A stretch of 64,000 nucleotides of DNA, taken from the NCBI GenBank assembly GCA_900319385.1, contig ONOG01000023.1:1-64000 (forward strand), read 5' to 3'. Shown here piece after piece: positions 28,302 through 35,832 of the stretch. The stretch comes from an uncultured Prevotellaceae bacterium (GTDB lineage Bacteria > Bacteroidota > Bacteroidia > Bacteroidales > Bacteroidaceae). Under the pieces are notes generated by a model. It had not been told where the DNA came from. It did no database searches and was given only the letters and a program-made list of their open reading frames with translations. Both the position numbers and the translations under genes were made by a program. The stretch's first letter is position 1. Each line of letters begins with the position of its first letter.

Positions 28302-29588
28302 ATGAAAAAAATCTATTTAACAATGCTCGCGCTTTTAGCATTTGCGAGCGTCAACGCTCAGGTAACTGAGACGGATTGGGCATCCATGAATGACGTGGTT
28401 GCCTTGAAACATTCCGAATTTCCGAAAGGATCGGGTGTGGTTCAAATTCCTATTTGTATCAAAACGCACGCCGACTTTCAGGGTTTGACGTTCAACATTC
28501 AGCTGCCCGAAGGCTTGGAAGTACAGACACAAATTGATGTAGATTCCAGAAAAACCAACATGGCAACGGGATATACAATCCCTGATGGAGCGCCACAAAC
28601 TGATGGCACCTATATGGCGCTATTCACGATGAGAGGTTCAACATCCACAGGAGGTAAAGCCTACTACACCAAAGGTTCTGCCGACGACGATTATCTCTTT
28701 GGATACATCACTGTGGACATCAGTAGTCTTGAGCCTGGTGAATATCCCATGAAGATTGTGAAGGAAACGAAGCTGAGCAAATTCGACGAGGAGGGTGAAC
28801 CGTCGATGACTCTGACTGACGAGATCACCACCGCGCTGGTGATCCTGAACGAGGTTGTCCTCGACGAGAACGATACGGAATGGCCTGGCACATACACAGG
28901 TGTGAACGTGAAGGTTCTGCGCACCATCAGTGCCAACAATTGGAACACCATCTGCCTGCCGTTCGACATGAGTGAAGAACAGTGTAAGGCTGCCTTCGGC
29001 GACGACGTGCAACTGGCTTCCTTCAACGGCTATCAATATGATGAAGACGTCAATCCCAACTTCATCAATGTCCAGTTTACACCTGCCACCACCATCACGA
29101 AAAACGTTCCCTGCATCATCAAGGTCTCGACGGCCATCGCCCATGATGACGGCTTCAGTCTGGAAGGGGTAGATATTGAGCCTGCAGCAGAAGCTGACCT
29201 TTTCAAAGAAGTAGGTGACGGCACTATGGTCGGAACGTATGTAAACAACACAGAACTTGTCGAAAAGAATTCAAGAGGAAAAGTCACAAAGCAATATCTT
29301 TTCCTCAACGGTAATAACTTCTATTATGCAACAGCAAGCACTAAACCGATGAAGGGCTACCGTGCTTTCTTTGATTTCACGGATGAAATCAGCGACAAAG
29401 CTCTCTCCAGCGGTGTGAAGTTCATCTTCGCCCTTGAAAACGAGCCGACCGCTATCGACGGCGTTGCCTCTGCCGAGCCGATTAAGGGCGTTTACACCGT
29501 CAGTGGTGTGAAAGTCGCTGAGGATTCGCTCGAAGGCCTGCCGAAGGGCATCTACATCGTGAACGGAAAGAAAGTATTGGTCAAGTAA
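28302..29588 (+). CDS. Secreted protein with cohesin-like N-terminus and T9SS sorting tail
   Basis: A 428-aa protein with a signal peptide MKKIYLTMLALLAFASVNAQ. Residues ~35-185 form a predicted beta-sandwich with the look of a cohesin: VVQIPICIKTHADFQGLTFNIQLPEGLEV... then a G-rich turn, LFGYITVDISSLEPGEYPMKI and a final strand. This assignment is by pattern only. Residues ~205-380 carry the NWNTICLPFDM and VPCIIKVS motifs common in Bacteroidales surface proteins. The last ~45 residues (KGVYTVSG...LPKGIYIVNGKKVLVK) match the Por/T9SS C-terminal sorting signal. It follows the two dockerin proteins by 30 nt and precedes a small peptide gene. Confidence 0.8.
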   Translation: MKKIYLTMLALLAFASVNAQVTETDWASMNDVVALKHSEFPKGSGVVQIPICIKTHADFQGLTFNIQLPEGLEVQTQIDVDSRKTNMATGYTIPDGAPQTDGTYMALFTMRGSTSTGGKAYYTKGSADDDYLFGYITVDISSLEPGEYPMKIVKETKLSKFDEEGEPSMTLTDEITTALVILNEVVLDENDTEWPGTYTGVNVKVLRTISANNWNTICLPFDMSEEQCKAAFGDDVQLASFNGYQYDEDVNPNFINVQFTPATTITKNVPCIIKVSTAIAHDDGFSLEGVDIEPAAEADLFKEVGDGTMVGTYVNNTELVEKNSRGKVTKQYLFLNGNNFYYATASTKPMKGYRAFFDFTDEISDKALSSGVKFIFALENEPTAIDGVASAEPIKGVYTVSGVKVAEDSLEGLPKGIYIVNGKKVLVK

Positions 29589-29592
29589 AGAA

Positions 29593-29598
29593 AGGAGG
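29593..29598 (+). promoter_or_regulatory. Strong Shine-Dalgarno site for the 62-aa peptide
   Basis: AGGAGG lies 8 nt before the ATG at 29607. Bacteroidetes genes usually lack strong SD sequences, so this supports the small frame as a real gene. Confidence 0.6.
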
Positions 29599-29606
29599 AC
29601 AGCAAA

Positions 29607-29795
29607 ATGAAAAAAGAATATAAGACAGTCGCCATGCAGACGGTGGCTACAGAGTTCCTCTCCGATGCCATGCAGGTCGTAGCATCAGAATATGGCATCG
29701 GATATGGAGGCAAAGACGATGGCACCCACGACCCCGAGGCTCCCGTACGTCCTGGCGGCATTGAAAACCAAGGCGGCTACGGCAACCTCTGGTGA
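29607..29795 (+). CDS. Small MKKEY...LW peptide, function unknown
   Basis: A 62-aa protein placed 18 nt after the T9SS-tailed gene, with a strong SD site. It starts MKKEYKTVAMQTVATEF, has an Asp/Gly/Pro-rich middle and ends GGYGNLW. A second gene of the same size and design (61 aa, starting MKKEY, ending SSWGSLW) directly follows the large T9SS cargo at 51-54 kb. There is no signal peptide or transmembrane helix. I do not recognise the family. The shared ends and shared gene context suggest a conserved accessory or signalling peptide, which is inference. Confidence 0.65.
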   Translation: MKKEYKTVAMQTVATEFLSDAMQVVASEYGIGYGGKDDGTHDPEAPVRPGGIENQGGYGNLW

Positions 29796-29807
29796 ACGAA
29801 CATGAGA

Positions 29808-29832
29808 GGGGCGGCTGTACGGTTGCCGCCCC
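29808..29832 (+). terminator. GC-rich hairpin behind the surface operon
   Basis: GGGGCGGC (29808-29815) pairs with GCCGCCCC (29825-29832), which runs into an 8-C homopolymer. There is no T-run. It could end the operon transcript or stabilise its 3' end. Confidence 0.45.
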
Positions 29833-30040
29833 CCCCCCTGCGCTTGTTTGCTATCAATTATACAAACCTATGGGGTTTGCCAGCCACTCTGAATGATGCG
29901 CTCAGGGCGTGTGCAGATGCTGGCAGCACTAAGTGAAATAAGGAATTTGCGTGAGCAAAGATAACAGATGTTAGTAATTTTTTTCATCCGTCAAGCTTGC
30001 CCTTTCTCGTCTGTGAAGACCGGAAAACGGCAAGCTTGAC
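29833..30040. other. Noncoding spacer with a 12-bp inverted repeat
   Basis: No gene is seen. GTCAAGCTTGCC (29990-30001) pairs with GGCAAGCTTGAC (30029-30040), a second candidate terminator for the + strand operon. Confidence 0.5.
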
Positions 30041-30093
30041 ACCTTTTGAAGGACAAAGGAGTATGTACAAAGGACAACGAAGGGAAAATAGAG

Positions 30094-30130
30094 GAAAGCC
30101 CTCTCAGCCATGACAGCTGAGAGGGCTTTC
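30094..30130 (-). terminator. Terminator of gyrB, possibly bidirectional
   Basis: A perfect 15-bp stem, GAAAGCCCTCTCAGC (30094-30108) with GCTGAGAGGGCTTTC (30116-30130), has a 7-nt loop. Read on -, it is followed by TTTCCTCTATTTT. It lies 24 nt beyond the gyrB stop. Confidence 0.85.
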
Positions 30131-30154
30131 TGCATTGCTTCGTTGTACTTTGTA

Positions 30155-32185
<2,031 letters not shown>

Positions 32186-32195
32186 TTATACACTG

Positions 32196-32203
32196 CAAAG
32201 TTA
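32196..32203 (-). promoter_or_regulatory. gyrB promoter -7 element
   Basis: TAACTTTG on the - strand, 26 nt upstream of the gyrB ATG, matches TAnnTTTG. Confidence 0.65.
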
Positions 32204-32243
32204 CGAAAAAATCCCGACACGGCGAAATCTTTCCTTAATTTAT

Positions 32244-32265
32244 TTCGCGCGTGCGCACGCGCGAA
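32244..32265. promoter_or_regulatory. Perfect 22-bp palindrome between gyrB and the divergent gene
   Basis: TTCGCGCGTGC followed by its exact reverse complement, an uninterrupted dyad of alternating C/G and T/A that could adopt cruciform or Z-DNA. It lies about 40 bp upstream of the gyrB -7 box and about 65 bp upstream of the divergent -7 box. An operator or a supercoiling-sensitive element is possible. Confidence 0.6.
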
Positions 32266-32328
32266 TATATGAATAGGTGAAGCATAAACTTTTTCCTCAT
32301 TTATGACTCTCCATTCAAAAATAATTCA

Positions 32329-32336
32329 TAACTTTG
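32329..32336 (+). promoter_or_regulatory. Promoter -7 element of the 461-aa T9SS cargo gene
   Basis: TAACTTTG, followed by GCAGG. The transcript would start near 32343, leaving a leader of about 415 nt before the ATG at 32757. Confidence 0.6.
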
Positions 32337-32569
32337 CAGGCACAGAGAATCATTCACTGATTGTTGAACCCTAAAAACCAATATTCAAGAACCAGACATC
32401 CCAATCACAGACAGAAACGCTAAGCAGGCTGCCAGACAACACATGTTGCCAGCCACAGAGACATCCCTTGTCTCACAACAAAAAAACAAAAAACTTCAAC
32501 CCGACAGAGAGGGAGGCGTTTCCGACTGTTTTGCTGACATATAAAAAGGACTTCATGGTCCTTGTTTCC

Positions 32570-32701
32570 TGCAACTGAATAACCGCCAAAACTATTCTAC
32601 GACTCTGGAAGCAAGCGATAGGTATGAAGTCACGTCCCAGCAGGGCGTGACTGTTTGCTTGTTTAGAGTATGCGGTTTTCTTGGCGGTTAACCCAGTTGC
32701 A
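32570..32701 (+). ncRNA. Candidate structured RNA in the 5' leader
   Basis: Nested complementary segments enclose one another without clashes. TGCAACTG (32570-32577) pairs with CAGTTGCA (32694-32701). TAACCGCCAA (32580-32589) pairs with TTGGCGGTTA (32681-32690). ACTCT (32602-32606) pairs with AGAGT (32665-32669). AAGCAA (32609-32614) pairs with TTGCTT (32655-32660). The apical hairpin is AGTCACG-T-CCC, loop AGCA, GGG-CGTGACT (32628-32652). It starts 56 nt before the ATG when read from its 3' end. I do not recognise the class. It could be a cis-regulatory RNA, a small RNA or a palindromic mobile element. Confidence 0.55.
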
Positions 32702-32756
32702 GAGCGAGCATCAACAGTTCCCGCCCTTTTTCTGTCCCAAAACCCAAAAGAAAACA

Positions 32757-34142
32757 ATGAAAAAGTTTTACATGACGGCCGTGGCAATGATGCTGGCCGT
32801 GTGCGCAAGTGCACAAATGACAAAGATGAAGGAATTCGAAAGCTTTAGCAGCATTCCAAAAGAACTCTCTGGTGGGGACGAACTCGAAATAATCGTTAAC
32901 CCCGGCACAAACGACGATCTTTTCGACATCTACGATGCCGACTTCAACAAGATAAAGAGCATCTCCATCGATTGGCCTAAAACTACTAGTTACGAAATCA
33001 TCGAAGAACGAGACAGTGTTGTAACGGAATCATACAATAGTGAAAGCTGGATTGGAACAACCAAATCAGACGACAAGCTTACTTTTACATGGGAGGAAGC
33101 TCAACAATACGCTGCAGCCGATTTATTACAAAATCGCTTTTATATTGGCCATTACATAGACGATTACGTCTACAACGAAGAGAGAACTGAACGATGGGAA
33201 AACAAACAAGTGGAAGAAGCACCCACAGACCATATCATAGTTGATAACACCACTCACACCATCTACATCAATCCAAACTACGAATATACCCAGTATGGTT
33301 CTTCCCTTAAAGGCAGTGACTACCATTACTATTACTACAAACAATATGGCAATAAATATCCTACAGAGTATTATGTATATAAGCCGGAAGAAGGATTCTT
33401 GTATCGCGTAACGAATTCCTATAAATCTACTTTTACTGGCGACTGGAAAACAAAAAGAAATAATTATTCCTCTTTTATACACACAATTGACCCAGACTAC
33501 CGTGACCTTGACAATAATAGCGAAAGGGTTAGCAGCAGATTATCAAAGTCACTCTTCAATAGCGATGCCAACTATGAGTATATTCTCCCTATCCTCAGCC
33601 CCTATACAGGAGAAACTTCAGAAACAGATAGGGACGGAGACGGAACTGTGGATATAAAGCGTACATATCATGGACATTTTATTTCGGGCTTAAAAATTAT
33701 GTCCGATAACGGCAACACTCTGCAAGAAATTAACATTCGTAACAGTCTTGGCAGCAGCGGTCGATTGGATATAAGTTTCTACAAAATTAACAATCAGTTT
33801 TATGGACTAATTAATTATAGTACCGATGAGGGATACATGAGGGATCTCTACCGCATCGATCCCACCACTTCCAGCGTCAAGCGGATGGAGAACGTGCAGC
33901 TGGCCATCCGTCCGAACGTGGTGGACCGCAGCAGCATGGTGACGGTCGAGCTGGACGACACGGACACGGCACGCGAACTCGTCGTAACGGGCATGGACGG
34001 ACGCATCGTCGAGCGCCGCGACATCCCTGCCGGCGAGAGGCAGATTCAGGTGCCTGCCGCACGCATGGCCAGCGGGATGTATAACTTCACCATCCGCAAA
34101 CGCGGCACAGTGGAGAAGAACGGAAAGGTCATCGTGAAGTAA
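32757..34142 (+). CDS. Secreted protein with T9SS type A sorting domain, function unknown
   Basis: A 461-aa protein starting MKKFYMTAVAMMLAVCASAQ (signal peptide cleaved after the Ala/Gln region). The middle (about residues 25-370) is Tyr-, Thr- and Asp-rich, includes a DRDGDGTVD calcium-binding-like loop near residue 290, and matches no family I know. Roughly the last 85 residues (ELVVTGMDGRIVERRDIPAG...ASGMYNFTIRKRG...GKVIVK) are a textbook Por-type C-terminal sorting domain, so export by the T9SS encoded at 55-61 kb is expected. Codon use changes sharply. The middle is AT-rich and the final ~90 codons are GC-rich, suggesting a mosaic passenger joined to a native CTD. The start was moved to 32757 because the upstream codons encode leader RNA. 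Confidence 0.8.
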   Translation: MKKFYMTAVAMMLAVCASAQMTKMKEFESFSSIPKELSGGDELEIIVNPGTNDDLFDIYDADFNKIKSISIDWPKTTSYEIIEERDSVVTESYNSESWIGTTKSDDKLTFTWEEAQQYAAADLLQNRFYIGHYIDDYVYNEERTERWENKQVEEAPTDHIIVDNTTHTIYINPNYEYTQYGSSLKGSDYHYYYYKQYGNKYPTEYYVYKPEEGFLYRVTNSYKSTFTGDWKTKRNNYSSFIHTIDPDYRDLDNNSERVSSRLSKSLFNSDANYEYILPILSPYTGETSETDRDGDGTVDIKRTYHGHFISGLKIMSDNGNTLQEINIRNSLGSSGRLDISFYKINNQFYGLINYSTDEGYMRDLYRIDPTTSSVKRMENVQLAIRPNVVDRSSMVTVELDDTDTARELVVTGMDGRIVERRDIPAGERQIQVPAARMASGMYNFTIRKRGTVEKNGKVIVK

Positions 34143-34173
34143 GCCCCACAACAAAACAACTCTTATCCCCCTG

Positions 34174-34213
34174 AAACAAAATGAGGCCGCAACCGTGCGA
34201 CCTCATTTTGTTT
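34174..34213 (+). terminator. Rho-independent terminator
   Basis: AAACAAAATGAGG (34174-34186) pairs with CCTCATTTTGTTT (34201-34213), with T continuing to 34215. It lies 32 nt after the stop of the T9SS cargo gene. Confidence 0.85.
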
Positions 34214-34239
34214 TTCCTCAGGCATCATCCCAAAGCCAG

Positions 34240-34365
34240 TCATCGGATTTCGTCTAACATTTTTATACTTCCAAGGACATCAGCGGTAGCCTTTTCCATG
34301 TAACAAACATAAAACGACCACATACCATCAATAGTAGTTCCAATGATAAGATAATGACCTGTCGT
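34240..34365 (-). pseudogene. Orphan C-terminal reading frame
   Basis: After the TAA at 34366-34368, the same - strand frame stays open for 41 codons (TTGHYLIIGTTIDGMWSFYV...LGSIKMLDEIR) and then stops at 34240. The peptide has natural-looking composition and may be the 3' end of a gene whose 5' part was lost when the 58-bp capA-like duplicate landed here. No family is recognised. Confidence 0.4.
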
Positions 34366-34422
34366 TTACCTCACAAGGCGCGGCACACAGTGGCGGATTT
34401 CGATGGGGAGGGCGGTGGCGGT
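34365..34422. repeat. 58-bp direct repeat, distal copy (capA 3'-end duplicate)
   Basis: 55 of 58 bases match 34950-35007, the last codons and stop of the capA-like gene. The copy encodes the same C-terminal residues, PIEIRHCVPRLVR, in the same orientation. The two copies flank the toxin-antitoxin debris. Confidence 0.9.
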
Positions 34423-34530
34423 AAACATCATGGCGGCTGACACCAAGTGAATTGTTTTCTTCATTCTTTTCTTGGCTCGCTTCAATTCTTTCTTAAACTG
34501 ATTAGTAGGTACAATCTGATAAGTCTGCAT
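34366..34530 (-). pseudogene. Truncated RelE/YafQ-type toxin fused to capA 3' fragment
   Basis: The frame starts 5 nt after the antitoxin stop with MQTYQIVPTNQFKKELKRAKKR, which looks like the N-terminus of YafQ-type mRNA interferases. It then diverges into MKKTIHLVSAAMMF and ends in the duplicated capA C-terminus. No catalytic region remains, so the toxin is dead. The order (antitoxin, then toxin, - strand) is normal for the family. Confidence 0.6.
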
Positions 34531-34535
34531 GCTAT

Positions 34536-34878
34536 CTATAGGGCGTTGGCCCATTCCTTGAATTCATCGACAGTCCCCTGGAATGCAATCCCTTTCCCCT
34601 GCCGTGCATCTTCAATCACTTTCATGGTCTTGTCGTTAAGGTAGTCGCCGGTCTCTGGGTCATAGAGGCGAGGCTTGGCTGTTTTTTGTCTGGTAGCTGT
34701 CCATCCCATCTTTTTCACCAAGGTTTTAAAGAACGTTTTCGTTCAGCCAAATGAACAAAGTCAAACTTGTTTGAACTTTGTCATGGCGAGAAAACGTCTG
34801 ATGGTAATCGAACGTCAAATCTGTCTTCGGCACTTGGAGCAAGAAGGAGTCCAGAGGCATGGGTGTAGAAGTTTCCAT
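34536..34878 (-). pseudogene. Antitoxin gene interrupted by a hairpin insertion
   Basis: The first part (from the ATG at 34878) ends LLQVPKTDLTF and the last part reads KTLVKKMGWTATRQK...DEFKEWANAL. They lie in different frames, separated by a 73-bp insertion (34737-34809). Deleting the insertion and one GAACGT copy restores one uninterrupted frame through ...VPKTDLTFFKTLVKKMGW..., typical of RelB/DinJ-like antitoxins paired with YafQ/RelE toxins. Expression of full-length antitoxin is not possible as it stands. Confidence 0.6.
34737..34809. mobile_element. MITE-like 73-bp hairpin insertion with 6-bp target duplication
   Basis: GAACGT occurs at both 34731-34736 and 34810-34815, as expected for a target-site duplication. 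Between them, ACAAAGTCAAAC (34755-34766) pairs with GTTTGAACTTTGT (34769-34781) with one bulge. ACGTTTTC (34733-34740) is complementary to GAAAACGT (34790-34797). No transposase is encoded, so a non-autonomous element is the simplest reading. Confidence 0.55.
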
Positions 34879-34902
34879 CTGAATGTTTATTTGATTCGTG
34901 TG

Positions 34903-34910
34903 CAAATATA
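34903..34910 (-). promoter_or_regulatory. Promoter -7 element of the broken toxin-antitoxin module
   Basis: TATATTTG on -, about 25 nt upstream of the antitoxin ATG at 34878, matches TAnnTTTG. Confidence 0.55.
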
Positions 34911-34949
34911 CAGCTTTTCGGACAAACGGCAAACAAATGGGCAGATTTA

Positions 34950-35007
34950 TTTACCGCACAAGTCGCGGCACACAGTGGCGGATTTCGATGGGGAGTGCGG
35001 TGGCGGT
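34950..35007. repeat. 58-bp direct repeat, native copy
   Basis: Terminal codons of the capA-like gene. The duplicate is at 34365-34422. Confidence 0.9.
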
Positions 35008-35832
35008 GACGGCGTCGCGGGTGACGCGCAGCTGAACGATGGCGGCACGTGAGTTGATGGGTTTCGGCTGGTCGAAGATGAAGTTGCCGATGCTGTAGTA
35101 GATGGGGCGGCCGCGGTAAGTCTCGAAGGTTTGCAGTGTGTGGGTATGATGGCAGACGAGGGCGTCGGCACCGGCATCGACGAGACGGTGGGCCTGCACC
35201 CGCTGGGCTGGGATAGGCTCCGTCTTGTGCTCGGCACCCCAGTGCAGGCTGACGACGACGGCACAGCCTGGGTGTTGACGTTTGAGCCGCTGGATGGCAA
35301 AGCAGAGGGAGTCGATGGTCAGTTGGCTCACGCTGGGTCGGTCGGGCAGGTAGGGATAGTTCTCAAGTGCCATCTGGACGGAGGCCAGGAGGAAAACCTT
35401 GCGGGGCGAGGCTGTGAGCAGCACGGGCTTCGTGGCATCGGCCATGGTCGGTCCTGCACCGACGGGCACCATGCCGGCACGCCGGATGTGGCCGATGGTC
35501 GAGCTGAGCCCCTTGCGTCCTTGGTCGGTCGAGTGGTTGTTGGCAAGGTTGAGGTGGGTGATGCCGTGACGGCGCAGTGCCGGCAGCCACTGGGGTTCGG
35601 TTCGGAAGCTGAACCGCTTCATCAGCGGCGAACGTATCTCGGTGGCGGGGCATTCGAGGTTGGCTACGACGACGTCGGACGTGCGGAAAAGGCTATCGAC
35701 CTCGGGGGTGAACAGGTGGTCCACCCCTCGGAGGTCGATAACTTTTCGCACGCCACGGTCGAGTAGCACGTCACCCACAAAGGTGATGACGGATTGCAGA
35801 CTAACAACCAGTAGAATAGAAAATAAGTTCAT
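34951..35832 (-). CDS. CapA-family (PGA_cap) metallophosphoesterase-like protein
   Basis: A 293-aa protein of the CapA/PgsA superfamily, often associated with poly-gamma-glutamate capsule synthesis but of broader, mostly unknown function. Motifs: FVGDVLLDRG near the N-terminus, VVANLECPAT, INLANNHSTDQG-like NLANNHSTDQG, SLHWGAEHKTEP and CHHTHTLQTFE with IYYSIGNFIFDQ. These are the conserved metal-site motifs of the family. A hydrophobic N-terminus (LFSILLVVSLQSVI) may be a signal peptide. Its first 32 nt overlap the end of the DUF3160 gene upstream, so it is the last gene of a three-gene operon. No capsule ligase genes (capB/capC) are nearby, so I do not assign the capsule role. Confidence 0.85.
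   Translation of the reverse strand: MNLFSILLVVSLQSVITFVGDVLLDRGVRKVIDLRGVDHLFTPEVDSLFRTSDVVVANLECPATEIRSPLMKRFSFRTEPQWLPALRRHGITHLNLANNHSTDQGRKGLSSTIGHIRRAGMVPVGAGPTMADATKPVLLTASPRKVFLLASVQMALENYPYLPDRPSVSQLTIDSLCFAIQRLKRQHPGCAVVVSLHWGAEHKTEPIPAQRVQAHRLVDAGADALVCHHTHTLQTFETYRGRPIYYSIGNFIFDQPKPINSRAAIVQLRVTRDAVTATALPIEIRHCVPRLVR

Noticed and set aside
32473..32823. 116-aa - strand frame over the structured leader
   Set aside because: It crosses the promoter-side leader and the signal-peptide region of the + gene, with no start signal and no recognisable domain. The palindromic RNA structure explains the conservation-like pattern better.
34951..35832. Assignment of capA as a capsule poly-gamma-glutamate gene
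   Set aside because: No capB, capC or other capsule genes are nearby. The fold is shared by many proteins of unknown role.
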